From NCBI GenBank assembly GCA_025529335.1, contig JAMYHX010000455.1, positions 1 to 35,348 on the forward strand: 35,348 nt of DNA. The letters run 5' to 3'. The stretch is from Rhizopus sp. PT2906 (taxonomy: Eukaryota; Mucoromycota; Mucoromycetes; Mucorales; Rhizopodaceae). The notes beneath the pieces are model-generated. The model saw only the letters and a program-made list of their open reading frames with translations. It was not told the DNA's origin and searched no databases. Each line of letters starts with the position of its first letter. Position 1 is the stretch's first letter. Of this stretch, positions 10,272 through 21,502 are shown piece by piece. The position numbers and the translations under genes were made by a program.

Positions 10272-10990
10272 TCATTTACGCTCTAAATAAATTCGTCTAG
10301 AAGGTAATCCTTGTCCTGGTACGTCCACGTAGAGCTGTTTGTACTGCCATTTATCCTTTTCATCCTTAATCATTTCCAGCATGACTGTTCCTTGGGTGAT
10401 TGGGCCCTCAAGATAGAATCGCATAAACAAATGAGGTTTATGTTCTTGGTCTTCGACTACCTGTGATGCTATTCTTCTGTTACGTCTACGACTGTTTCTA
10501 CTAGGCTCTCCATGTGCTTTAATAGGTTCTCCCAAGATTGAAACGATCTCCTCATTGGCCTTAACTCGGTCGACAGCATCAGAAAAGATGCTGGTTGTAC
10601 TTTGTGATCCAAATAATTCAGAACCAATATAATATACAATAGCTGATGTCAGTGCGAATCCTGTCAGAATAATACCAACATTAAACGTTGTCTTTGAAGC
10701 AACCACGACTGAGGATGAAAAGGTTAATGATATTTCACTCAAGTAAATATAAATACCTTTTTGAGGAGTAGACAGTTCACTCCATGGTTTTGCAGTAGCC
10801 AATGCGTTCTGCTTGGATGCTTTGTTTGTATATCGAACAGGGGCACTGTACTGTCTTGTTTTGAGAACAGAGGCTTTTGGAAAACTACTGACGGAACGTT
10901 TACTTTATAGAACTATTGGTGTTATTATCATATTTCAATATCTTTTTTGTTTATTCTTTTGAGCTGATTTTACCTTAAAATTCGAAACAT
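10272..10990 (-). CDS. TIM21: Mitochondrial import inner membrane translocase subunit Tim21
   Basis: Subunit of the TIM23 presequence translocase that contacts the TOM complex and respiratory chain. Exons 10990-10974 (17 nt), 10902-10757 and 10708-10272 join to 199 aa. The first exon supplies MFRILS, which with KRSVSSFPKASVLKTRQYS makes a typical Arg-rich, acid-free mitochondrial presequence. A membrane segment follows at about 64-84 (VGIILTGFALTSAIVYYIG). The intermembrane-space Tim21 domain includes VDRVKANEEIVSILGEPIKA, HLFMRFYLEGP and ends YVDVPGQGLPSRRIYLERK. The first intron (10903-10973) needs an AAG acceptor, because an in-frame TAA blocks simple read-through; that join is the weakest part. 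Without it no ATG precedes the presequence in frame. Confidence 0.9.
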
Positions 10991-11738
10991 TTCAGTTATT
11001 GAAAAAAGAAAAGAAAAAAAGAATACAGTGTTTGGAGTTTAAATAAATTGAATGAGCTTGAAGATAAATTGGTCAAATTAAAGTGTATATAGTACTAGAG
11101 TTTTATCACCCCTTCCATATCTGTTGAAGCCTGTATCGGTCAACTGCTACTTAAAGTATTACCTTTTCATCTGATACAGCTTGGAGTTCCTCTAGAAATT
11201 TGCCACTGTACACTTTGGACGCGTCATTTAAATCCCATAGCGATCTTATAGAGAATTGCCGGGTTTTGCAAACAGTATTATGTATAATCCTTCATATAGA
11301 ATATCTGTCATAAACACTTCATCTTATCAGAAAGAACAACCTAAAATGCGTTATGCTTAAATAACACGCCATACTCTCTATTCTTATTGTTCATATTTAA
11401 TTCATGCAATAATCCTGTCGCCTATAGAATGATGCTGTTTGTAATAGTGGGTTCACTCTCTCACTCTCTCTCTCGTGTTGTAATTTTAATTAAGAGGTCG
11501 CATAAAGACTCATTGATATATTCTTCAGTGTTGTACATAGTACTGTGTATGCGTGGTGTGTCCAATGCTGTTTGCTGTACAAATGTACTATGCAGACAGT
11601 AAACTCGAATTTTTGCATGCATGCAGCGCTTCCCTATTTATTTTACATCCCTTCTCAACCCATCATTAGTCCTTTATTCATAATACAATCCTAAGTCTAA
11701 AACAAAAGAGGAAAAGAGAGAAGTGATTTCTTTTGCTT
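10991..11738. other. Intergenic region between TIM21 and GLO3
   Basis: It holds the TIM21 promoter and the GLO3 3' flank (both genes on the minus strand). AT-rich, with a CT-rich microsatellite at 11455-11474 and the palindrome-like GCATGCATGC at 11615-11624. The open frame at 11387-11602 has no recognisable motif and is not called. Confidence 0.5.
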
Positions 11739-13178
11739 TTACTAGATGATTTAAGCATAATTAATATGTCATATTTAACAGGAGTAAAATGACAATTACC
11801 TCTAATTCAGCCAACATATTCTGTATCTTGGATGCTCCTTTTGAAGCAACGTGCAAAATCTTTTTAGACAATGGTGTTGTCGTGCGCTGTGATGACATTC
11901 TTCCAAAATACTGATCGGATGATATACTTGATGAACTCTGAAACTGCGCTAGACGACTGTTGTTTGCAGACTGTCGATTTGCGTCATACTCATTTCGACC
12001 AAAGTATTGATCTGAAGATATCGATTTTGCATTTCCAAACTTTTCGCGAGCAAATGTGGTATCATCATCGTCGTCATCGTCTTGTTCTCTTTTAATCGTT
12101 CTATGATTCTGAGGCGCACTCTTTAAAGACATGATGCCTAGTCTATCAGGATCTTTTTCTTCTTTTTCTTTATTAGCAGGTTGATACATCAATCTTCCAG
12201 ATAATGCTGTAGGTGACTGTAGCTTAGGAATAGGCTCTGAGTTTGTTGCCAGCAGATGGTTCCGACTACTTCTGCCTATACTATCTTCATCTATCCCTTC
12301 TTGTCTCATCCGCTCTTCACGTCGCGCCAGTTCTTCTTGCTGCTGAAACACAGTCGACTGTACCTTTCGTGCACCCAACTTTGATGAATGACCACGTGTC
12401 TTGGGTTTGAATGTACGCTTCTTATTGTTCTCCGTGATCTTTTCTAACTGATCAAAAAATTTATCATCTGCTGTAGGCGTAGGTGGTGCCATGAGTTCAT
12501 CAAAGACTGAACTCTGTGACTTGGGGGGTATGTTGTCTTTTATAGGTTTGAAAATATCTAGATCCTCAAAGTCAGGTGCGGTATTTACAACATCAGGAAC
12601 TGGCTCGGTTGAAAAGTCTATCAGAGATGAATCGTTCTGAGCTTGTTGCAGTGATAGTTGATCTAAATGAATAAGGTCCACATCATCATTTTCTAGTGCT
12701 TTCCCCTTTTCTTGTACTTTTTTCTGTAGCTTGTCTCTATAGGATAAGGCCGTCTTACTCGTGTACTTGGTTTTGAGATCCTTTAAGCTTAATAATGCTT
12801 CTCCAAATGCTTCTCGAGCATTAGCGTTTCCTCCAAGTGTCATCATGTCTATTTGTTGCTGTGTCCAAGCATCTAATAATGTGGATCTATTAAAATAAGT
12901 TGAATCAGTTCCTCTATCAGATCTTTTCTTGCTTTATGGTCAATTACTTGACAAAACTGATATGAACGCCTAAATTACGGTGAGTGGCTGCACAATCTTG
13001 ACAAATAAAGATGCCAAAGGTCACAGATGCCCATGTTGGCCCTTTAGAGTAGCAATCAAAGCAACTCTAGAAATAATTTAGGAAACAATAAATATTAGTA
13101 AATGAGGTTTACCTTGTTATGCTTGTTTTGAAGCAAGGCCTTTAATTCTGCAGCTGCTTTTGTTTTGGGTAAATTCAT
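11739..13178 (-). CDS. GLO3: ADP-ribosylation factor GTPase-activating protein, Glo3/ArfGAP2-3 type
   Basis: Stimulates GTP hydrolysis by Arf1 on COPI coats at the Golgi. Exons 13178-13113, 13066-12948, 12886-11800 and a final exon of just the stop codon (11741-11739) give 424 aa. The ArfGAP zinc finger is complete: Cys24, Cys27, Cys44, Cys47 and the Arg finger (Arg52 in THRNLGVHISFVKST). It continues through GGNANAREAFGEALLSLKD and YTSKTALSYRDKLQKKV. The middle is a COPI-binding-type basic region (RTFKPKTRGHSSKLGARK). Two copies of the Glo3 regulatory motif ISSDQYFGR are found near residues 351 and 383, which separate this type from ArfGAP1/Gcs1. The start at 13178 is chosen because the codons before it (open to 13298) do not resemble the family. 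The last intron (11742-11799) sits exactly before TAA. Confidence 0.92.
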
Positions 13179-13467
13179 ATTTGAGGGAAAAGCTCTCTCA
13201 TAATTTCTACAAAGTACTCCGATATTATGCGGCAGTGCACAGACTGGGTTATTTTTAGGAAAGCGGCGGTAGAATATTTTACCTTTGTAGATAAACATGA
13301 TCTATGAAGTGAATAGTCGAATAGTATCTGACCAAATTGAAGAGATGTTCGGTTCGCATGGTTACCACACGCAAATACACAACTCCTTGATCAATATTTT
13401 TTATTATAGAATGACTATCGATATCAGCAGTTCTGTTTACGTTTATAGATTTATTAAACTTTGGAAG

Positions 13468-13491
13468 TTTTTTTTTTTTTTTTTTTTTTTT
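13468..13491. repeat. 24-nt homopolymer T tract
   Basis: An uninterrupted run of 24 T on the plus strand in the GLO3 upstream region. Seen directly; the length could be affected by sequencing error. Confidence 0.9.
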
Positions 13492-15430
13492 AATTAATAA
13501 AGTGTAAAAATAATAAGAAAGAACCACACACATCATTTAGGATTTTTCAATAAATGCCCATTTTTCTTGCTGAAACTTACAATGTTTATATATTTGTACT
13601 TTCTTTTATTTGAGCTTTACTACTACAAAAAAGATAAACATCTGGCTTTTTCTGTTCAATTTCCCCTCTTGTACAGTGTTCCTTTTTTATAAACTTTAGA
13701 TCTTTGTTATAAAAATGGAAATGATTCCCTCCTTACTTTTATATCTTTTGGTGGCAAGATATACTTTACTAGGAAAATATGAGATATTGAGTGAAAGTTT
13801 AGTTGACTTTGGGCTTGATGTTGTTGTCCCATTCATATTAATAGAGAGAGTGTGTGAGAGAGATTGTAGTATATGAAAAGAATGAATTTATAGGAGAGAA
13901 CAAATCAATAGAACACTTTAGAAGAAAGGAACTTGTACGTCATTAGCAGAAGACGATAAAGAAGAAGATGGGTTATTAATATACTGTAGTTAAGGTGTCT
14001 GCTTAATACTGATGAAAGCTCCCTTTATGAACTCAATTAGAGTTTGGCAGCAAACGCCTTTTTCTTCATTAATTATTTGCTTTAAAGTGCATTATACCTA
14101 CTTGTTGTAGGCAAAGAATCGTTACGATGCGTGCTTTTATTAATTCATAAACCTAAGCCCCCCTTCCTTATAAACAAAACTATCAGAGCGAACGTTTTTA
14201 AAATCGTGTTCAATAGAATTTCTGTCGCACGAGCCATGGACCCATTAAGGTCATCTTGTTCTCATAAAGTGATGAACTAGAACGGAAAATCATTTGAATG
14301 CAACTTTATTTCAGTTCTTTCTGACAGTGACAGTATATCAACATGCATCCATTTGCTTACATAGCACGTCGGTAACTGCAGTGCTTGTGCTTTCATATTT
14401 TTTAAATTTAATTTATCAAGATATGTCGAGGGATAAATAAATGCAAATCAAGTAACAGAAGCGTTTACCAAAAGGAGACAACTACACCCACCAAAAGTAG
14501 ATCACTATTTACAAGACGGAACCCGTATTTCACTATTACCTAATCAGATCTGAGCTTATTAGTCAATTCCGGACACTTTTTTTTCCCCTCTCCCTCTATT
14601 CTTATGCTCCCTAAGTAATTTTACCTTCCCCTCATTTTATTTTGTGTCTCCTTCTTCTTTTGTTACCCAGGAATAAAATATGTCTATCGTGCTTGTATTA
14701 TATTACTTTGAGCGGGCTTTCGTCAATACTATCATATCTGCATATAATACATGTGACCGTGATATCGACTCTTTCAAAGGAAATATAAAGACAGAAATAC
14801 TCCAATATGGTTCAAATCAATTGTATATCTAATCATATACGAATGAGCTGTTTATACTTCTTTTCAATATACTTGTATTGTCCTCAGAGAGAGAGAAAGA
14901 AAGAAACTCCTTTCTTTTTTAAATTCCTGGTATAACAAGCATGCCAATGCGTACCTCCTTAACTATACTTTCTTTTCTCGTCATTTGCTAAGCTCCCTTC
15001 CGTTGTCATTTCTACTTTTAATTGTCGTTGTAATAATTCTGTGATAAACAAGTATTAGTATAAGAGTAACAAAAAAATATCGTTTTCGCTCCACGTCTAT
15101 ATATATATATACTCTTTCTTTTTAAGACCCTTTTCAATTTTGTGTTATATCATGCAGAGCATACCTTACTATACTTACATACACAAGCACATAGAATGAT
15201 GGATAAAAGCTCCTATATCTATTAATATGATGCATTATGGGGTAAAGAATTATTGTTCGATCACCGTACTTGCCCTTATTTTAATGGCCTGAAACAGTAG
15301 GGCCTCTTTAGAAGGACTAGAAGCTAAAATGAAAATACACAACCCAGCATTTTGACATACACTTGTCTCTCTTTTTTCCTCCTTTCTTTGGAATTTAAAG
15401 CTTTCTCCCCTTCCCCTTCCTATCATGTAT

Positions 15431-15475
15431 CTCTCTCTCTCTCTCTGTGCTCTGTGCTCTGTGCTCTGTCTCTCC
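15431..15475. repeat. CT microsatellite with TCTGTGC tandem units
   Basis: A CT dinucleotide run (15431-15446) leads into TCTGTGC repeated three times plus one partial unit (15444-15471). It lies about 190 bp before the TATA box of the homeodomain gene. Confidence 0.85.
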
Positions 15476-15667
15476 TTTCATGTGGTTACCTTTATTTTAT
15501 TACCTTGTTCCAAAATCCTTTCTTTATAGCACTATTTTCTCCACACTATCTAACCTTTGTTACATTTCTGACAAGCATCCTATTTTTTCCCCTTCCCATC
15601 ATCAAACTTTTACCTTCTCCCTTTCTCCTAGCCCTTTCATTGTTCGGATCGGTGATACATTCAATTG

Positions 15668-15675
15668 TATATAAA
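15668..15675 (+). promoter_or_regulatory. TATA box of the homeodomain gene
   Basis: TATATAAA lies 86 bp before the ATG at 15761, downstream of a long pyrimidine-rich region and followed by an A-rich leader (ACAACAACAACAAGAAAGCA) directly before the start codon. Position and sequence fit a core promoter. Confidence 0.6.
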
Positions 15676-15760
15676 GACGGAAAAGTTAGTTTTCTTTTTT
15701 AAATACATCTTTCTTTCTTACTCTTCTTTTTATTCAAACAACAACAACAAGAAAGCAACA

Positions 15761-16810
15761 ATGACCCCTGATATGTTAATGCAGCCGTTTGAGCAATCAT
15801 TCACAGTTGTACCAGTAAACCATGAGTACTTTAACAATGACAACATCATGATGATGAATCAAGATAGCTATATTTTGGGATACAGCGTGCCTGTTGAAAA
15901 CCTTGACTTCCGTCCTACTTTTTACAACCCATTTGAAATCAAGCATAGACGCCGTACTTCTCGTGCTCAACTCAAGATTCTTGAGAAATCCTTTTCAGAG
16001 AATCCCAAGCCTAATGCGACTGTACGTCGAATCCTTGCTCAACAGTTAGACATGACGCCTCGAGGTGTACAGATCTGGTTCCAGAACCGTCGAGCCAAGG
16101 CCAAGTTGTTGAGACGCAAGTCTGCTCGGACCGAATCTTCTGATGCTTCTTCTGCCACGCCTTCGTCCTTTCCCACTCCTCCTCAAGAAAAGTCACGATC
16201 TCCCACGAGTTATCCTCAGATGTTGAACGATGTGAATGCAAGGTCTGTTGCCACTGCTGCTGCTGCCTCTTGTATCTTTGATGCTTCCAAGTGCGCTTCT
16301 TCTATTAACTGCAAGAAGGAAGATAATGCCGCATACCTTTCTCAATGCCAACATACAGACAAGTTGGCTAAATTGCCTCTGCATCCTCTTGGTTCTGAAG
16401 GTTCAAGAGAGCTTGAGTATCCTGTAATGAATGATGAATGGCGACGAAAGTCCTGTCCTTCCCTTGGCTCTCAATGTTCATACAAACAAGACTATGAGCA
16501 AGCAATGTGGTCTCCCGAGTACACCGACTACCAACAAATGAACACAAGACGCATGACAGCAGAGGATATCTACCAGAACAGATGCATCCCATCCTTTGCA
16601 CTCTCAAGAAGCCCTATGCATGGTTACAATGAATACAACAGCGCTTCACCATCCACAGACTTTTTCCACACATTCAATCACTCACCCATCTCTCAACAAA
16701 TGACACCTAAGCTCTCCACTGGCTCCCCTATTTCGGTTGAAGGCGGCTACTATGACTCCTGTCTTGATTTAATATTATCGTCCTCACCCTCACCAGCTCC
16801 TATGCTATAG
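15761..16810 (+). CDS. Homeodomain transcription factor (Phx1/Pho2-like)
   Basis: Intron-less gene of 349 aa. A short N-terminal region leads to a homeodomain at about residues 61-120: HRRRTSRAQLKILEKSFSEN, then a region reading ILAQQLDMTPRGVQIWFQN and ending RRAKAKLLRRK. The recognition helix with WFQNRRAKAK is intact, including Trp, Phe, Asn51 and Arg53, so DNA binding is expected. The rest is low-complexity Ser/Pro/Thr/Gln, with possible proline-directed phosphorylation sites and an Ala run (TAAAAS). The start at 15761 is preferred over the in-frame ATG at 15665, which lies before the TATA box and would encode the leader. Fungal homeodomain proteins of this type regulate nutrient stress, metabolism or development; the targets here are unknown. 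Confidence 0.9.
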   Translation: MTPDMLMQPFEQSFTVVPVNHEYFNNDNIMMMNQDSYILGYSVPVENLDFRPTFYNPFEIKHRRRTSRAQLKILEKSFSENPKPNATVRRILAQQLDMTPRGVQIWFQNRRAKAKLLRRKSARTESSDASSATPSSFPTPPQEKSRSPTSYPQMLNDVNARSVATAAAASCIFDASKCASSINCKKEDNAAYLSQCQHTDKLAKLPLHPLGSEGSRELEYPVMNDEWRRKSCPSLGSQCSYKQDYEQAMWSPEYTDYQQMNTRRMTAEDIYQNRCIPSFALSRSPMHGYNEYNSASPSTDFFHTFNHSPISQQMTPKLSTGSPISVEGGYYDSCLDLILSSSPSPAPML

Positions 16811-17392
16811 GCCACCCCCCTTTGATATAGAAAAAGGGCACTGTCATTAAGCCCCCCCTTTTCATAACTTTTTTTTTCTACACTTTCATTTTGTTTCCTC
16901 CTTGCATTTTTAATTTAATTTATTTTAATTTACAAGCCCCCCATAATTCACCCCCTTCTTTTGCAGAAAAAAGAAGGGCTCAATCATTTCTATATTCAAT
17001 TATGCCTTTTATTGCATTTTAACATCATTTTTTTATATATCATTGCAACTTTTTGTATATTTCTTCGTAGACCTTTTTATTGGGAAGAATTACGAGTTTT
17101 AATATGCTTTAACCCTTTTTGTGTGTATATGCTTCTTACTATATTCCCCCATTCGTTTTCTTAATATACATTTTACATGTAGACTTTTGTTTTTGTGCGG
17201 TTTGTTGTCGAAAAGCAAATAATAATAATAATAATAAAAACTCATAGAAAGGATTTTTATTTGTTTTATATACAAATGTGTGCGCGTCTTATATACATAA
17301 ATTACTTTACTTTTGATCTAACGTAGAATAAATTATATGCTGCTTTAGTCTAAAAGAAACGATTAGGGACACAGGCTATATTGTATTTTGTT
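16811..17392. other. Convergent 3' flanks of the homeodomain and deubiquitinase genes
   Basis: Both neighbours end toward this 582-bp gap. It has C runs at 16815-16820, 16851-16857 and 16936-16941, T-rich DNA, and a (TAA)n microsatellite at 17217-17237. No coding region is supported; the open frame at 16961-17164 is AT-rich and motif-free. Confidence 0.5.
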
Positions 17393-20300
17393 TCATCTTA
17401 CAACTATCTTGCTCTCATCGATCGTAGAGAACTTGCTGTCATCAAAGAAATGCCATTGGTTTCGATGTCCATCTTTGACAAAGGCAGTATCTATCATAAA
17501 GTGTTATTTAGATAATACTAAAATCATATAAAACTTACAGTGACCACCCGATAGAGAACCATAGTGATTCTAGATATACAGTGTCAATCTCTCTCTCCTT
17601 CATTTGAATTAATAATCATTAACCTACCGATACAGCATACAAGTCATAAACAGAGAGTGATCGATCGTAACAAGTCTGATCTGGTTGTGTAGATCTTGTA
17701 ATATAATTATGTAAATCTAATCCTCTATTTTGAATCTATTTTAGTACAAATAAAAAGTAATCAAATTATACTTACTTTGTAGGATATTTGACTATACAGT
17801 CAAGCTTGTTCTTGAACAGACCATCTGCAGAAAACCTCTTTAGGTGAATCAAGAGCACATCGGGTAATTTAGATATCATGAGCTGCTTTGTGGCTTTACG
17901 CTTTTTACAGCATCTAGGACAATTCCATGCATCCTCCTTTTCCAAAACTTCCTCTTTCACAAAATAATCCAAGCATTGGTATAATGTCACATTCGACAGT
18001 TTCAGTTTCTTGGCTGGTATCGGGAGAGATAACGACATGAAGGGAGAATAGGTGCTCGAGGTATGTTTGCAGGTTAGACAGGTCAATCGACTACGGTATT
18101 GTCCTTGAAACAGACTGACCACAATACTCGTATGTCTGCTAGTATACTTTTCCCAGGCCAAAGCACTTGCTTGCCAATCCGGTAACTTTTCAAACTCTGC
18201 TTCCTCTTCCCTTGTCATCTCGGTTATTCTGCTCATGTTGCTCGGTACGGCTGCCAAGTTCACATCCTCGTGCAGTCCGTCTAATAAGACGGTCAGAAAC
18301 TCTTGAGAGTCGTGCTGATCATTACCACCAAATCGCGGAGCAAATTTGATGACGGCTTCCTATAATAAGACATATTAACTATCAAACGGGGTTTTTCTGT
18401 ATAGTACTTTACTCTAAACGTCATGGGAGACACAAAGTTGTAATTTTCACTCCACATAGCCCTTAGTAGATCTGCGAATCTTTCTGATAGTAAGCCTCCC
18501 GTTCCCATCGTATTATGACGATTGATGTGTTGTCTAAAGACACCAGCTAAAAAAGAGAAAAGGCGATTAGAGGGGGGGGGGATTTTATAATATAAACAAC
18601 TTACATATAAAGTATCTTGCAAACGGCAGAGTTCCGCTTAAGCATTGAATGATTGAATTCATATAGCATGTATTGCCAAGGTTCTTTAGGCCAGTTGTGC
18701 CTATAGCGATAAGCCCTCCTTGTTGAGAGATCACATTAGAGGGTGTACTATGAAGATTGCTGGTGGACGTATGATGAAATTCGCCAAGAGTCGATGGTCT
18801 ACTCACTGTGATCGATGGTTCAACAGAAGAGGTGATTGCCTTGTGTGCCAAGTTGTTACTGTCACTATGTATTTGCATAGGAGGCACGTCATACAGTTTG
18901 CTGCTGGTAGTAGTAAATCCGTTGAAAGGATTGTCAATAAACGTTCGTCGTCTATGAAGTTTAGCGTAGGTTGGAGGAGCAGGCCGTAAGTCAACTGTAG
19001 GTTGCATTTGTATCGAATCTGTTGGACTTGATAACATAGCATTGGGTGATTCAGTTTTCATAGTCATCATCTCTGGGTATCTTGTTGTAATTGATTCTTT
19101 TCTTGGAGCAGTCGGTAGTGGTTGCGGCTTGGATATGGGTAGGTTTACTTTGTGCTGTTGCTCTTTTTTGCCTGTGAACTATATACAATAATACTGGAGT
19201 TAGGCAAGTTATGTAGAATATAAATACATGTCCCTACATAGTCGTATACGCTGTTGCTACTGCTTCCAGTCGTGCTTACGCTGGATATACTTGTAGTGCT
19301 TTTAAACCAACTTTTCTTCTCCTTAATGACTGGGAATTTATATATACCCCTTTCCCCAATGACGAATTGCCACGCATCAAATCCACCAGCCAGCATCATC
19401 GGTGGGTGCTTCAGTTGATGTGACTCTAGGACTCTTCTGAGGTGCTTTAATGGCGCATCAGCTGTTTCAATAGTTTTGGAATGTTGGTCATAATATACTA
19501 TCAGGTCAAATCTATCTCGCTTTATAAAAAGTGATCGTTCTATACTCGGGTTGACGACTAAACTTTCTTCAATTTGACGAGCTGTGGTGCTAAGAAAAAG
19601 GGGGTTGTGGTGGGTTAATAGCTTTCCATAGTATATATATATATATATATATAAATTACTTACTCTTTACCGAGCACACTAGGTTCAATCTGGACGATCC
19701 ACTTATGTTGTATACATCCACTTGTAAATGTGTCTCGACTTCGTACATCGATGAGTAAGATAGTAGGGGTATGTTGTCGTACCTGGATTCTGGACGAAAG
19801 ATCAAGGGGCTCAATCGTTGTGCTCTCAGGAAACGTGTGATTGGTCCACGAGGGAATAATGCTTACGTTATTCGATAGTGTCAGCTTGGATATGTCGTGC
19901 GTCAATGCTGTCATGCCATTTCCACTTTTTATCGGTGTAGAATTGGATGATGATACTGTGATCGGTGCCTGACGTAACGGAGACGATCGTTGTGATACGT
20001 TGGGTGATGTTATGTTGGCATGTGCCATGATGTTTTGTCTAGCAACAGCCGATGATAGATCATTCATCGAATAATTATACAATTCATTGTTGTAGGCATA
20101 GGATGGTAGTTGAAGAGGTACATGACTGTGGTAATAAAAGGATGACATCTGTCCCAACTGCTGCTGGTAGCTGTACCAGAAATCGATCTTTGACGCAAGG
20201 TCCCTTAGGATCACTACTATTTCATTATCCGTTCTCTAAAGCATGTTTATTATCATGGCTTTCTGTTGTATATACACTTACTTTTCTTAATTGAGCATAT

Positions 20301-20645
20301 AAAGGATCTGTTTTAATCTTCAAGTAGCTTGAATGCAATCGTACAATCTCAATCATGATGGTTGATCCTTTCATATAAGCAACGTATGCATCTTCTAAAT
20401 CATTTACAAGTAATGCTACATCACCCTACAAGTTTAAAAATAGAGGTTAGTCAATAAAAGGTTGCATCACACTGATATACCTGTTGGTAAAGTTTCTCAG
20501 CGGAACTAATCCAGCTTTTGATGCTGTATGTCTCAATCTTGGATCTATCAACAAAGGCACGCCGCTGTAACTCAGCAACAGAAGATGCAAACTGTGGTAA
20601 GCTTGGCATTTGGTTATTGTATTCTACATTATATGAAGCAGACAT
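17393..20645 (-). CDS. DOA4: Ubiquitin carboxyl-terminal hydrolase, Doa4/USP8-like, with rhodanese domain
   Basis: Deubiquitinase expected to recover ubiquitin from cargo at endosomal ESCRT sites. Ten exons: 20645-20481, 20425-20282, 20235-19664, 19589-19238, 19178-18605, 18546-18413, 18359-17776, 17724-17628, 17569-17539 and 17490-17393; 916 aa. Residues about 25-115 form a helical USP8-dimerisation/MIT-like region. The rhodanese-like domain (about 258-370) runs from ILLIDVRSRDTF to MMLAGGFDAWQ and has no Cys in the expected active loop. The USP domain holds GLKNLGNTCYMNS (nucleophile Cys582), NDQHDSQEFL, two CxxC knuckles (CLTC, CPRC) for zinc, and GGHYTAFVKDG (His884) with a following Asp at 901/902. 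The catalytic triad is therefore complete. The exon 4/5 join is ambiguous: a second donor/acceptor pair 8-9 bases on also keeps frame (VGTC instead of FTG). Confidence 0.92.
18572..18581. repeat. Run of ten G inside a deubiquitinase intron
   Basis: A G10 run on the plus strand (C10 in the transcript) lies in the 58-nt intron 18547-18604, forming most of the region between the donor and branch site. It leaves the splice signals intact. Confidence 0.85.
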
Positions 20646-21502
20646 TGAGAAGCTAGTTGCATGAACTCCAAGTTGAGAGAAAAAGAAAAAAAGGAAATTG
20701 CCCTAAATACTCTAAAAATAATTCATGCCACAATTCTTTGTTTGCCTTTATAGAATCGGGAAATAAACAAAAGCTGTTTCTGAACAATGTCAACCGCGCG
20801 CGCATTGTGTCTCTTTGTAGTACGAAATCAGTTGCAACAAAGAGAGACAAGACGGAATTCTTTTTTTTTCTCTTTTGTCTAGAAATGTTATATTAATGAT
20901 GGCCCAGAGTTAAAGATGAGCAATAGTTATTGACAAAAGGATAGCCAAGTTAGTAAATACTGAAAGGGATGTAGCCTCTTTTTCATTACATTTTTATAGT
21001 TGATCAACAATAAGATCTCTCTACAAGGTTACTCCATTTCCCCTTTATGCTCACTCGTAACATGAACGGTTTTATTATACGAAAAATGATAGAGAGAGTA
21101 GCAAAATATATATCACTCAATGAATCTAAAGTAAATCGGCAAAGCCTTTCAGCACTATTATCATTTAAAAGCAGCTGAGAATAAAGCGTGATATTTTTAT
21201 TGACTTCGAGCATTCATTCAGATAAAAGAGGAAGTGTTCTCGGCTCATTATTGACCAATGAAATTTAAAGGCGGCTACTACTTTTGTATGAAATAAAGAT
21301 TTACTTGATGATCACTTTAAAACTGCACTTACCACGCCATGGCAAATTTTAGGGAGTAACTTGATTCTTGCTTGTTCTCTTTATAGAGTGTTTCTTACAA
21401 ACCTAAAAAAGAAAGGGCGACAAACTGAGTTGTAAAAAAAAGTGACAATCTCGCCAAGGGGACCTTCAGATAAGCCGAGCTTACTTGGCGTTCACTTTTC
21501 CC
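20646..21502. promoter_or_regulatory. Divergent intergenic region between the deubiquitinase and DPP III genes
   Basis: An 857-bp gap between two divergent starts, thus probably a shared promoter region. It contains a T tract at 20861-20870 and AT-rich DNA. Open frames on both strands (20653-20896, 21004-21213) lack motifs and overlap each other, so no gene is called. Confidence 0.45.

Larger units (their letters stand above)
13179..15667. other. Large gene-free stretch upstream of the homeodomain gene
   Basis: About 2.5 kb without supported coding sequence on either strand. Features seen: a 24-nt T tract (13468-13491); several CT-rich blocks (14580-14655, 15355-15480); a microsatellite at 15431-15475 with a CT run followed by four TCTGTGC-like units; and the TATA box at the right end. 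Open frames at 15352-15702 are low-complexity pyrimidine DNA. The most likely role is the regulatory region of the homeodomain gene, plus the GLO3 promoter at its left end. Confidence 0.5.

Noticed and set aside
13297..13536. Overlapping frames on both strands around the T24 tract
   Set aside because: They read homopolymer DNA (Phe or Lys runs) and have no conserved motif.
14269..14324. Box C/D snoRNA-like pair (GTGATGA then CTGA 46 nt later)
   Set aside because: No terminal stem and no D'/C' pair could be found, so the match may be chance.
14806..14822. GGTTCAAATCA resembling a tRNA B box on the plus strand
   Set aside because: No cloverleaf can be drawn with the upstream sequence.
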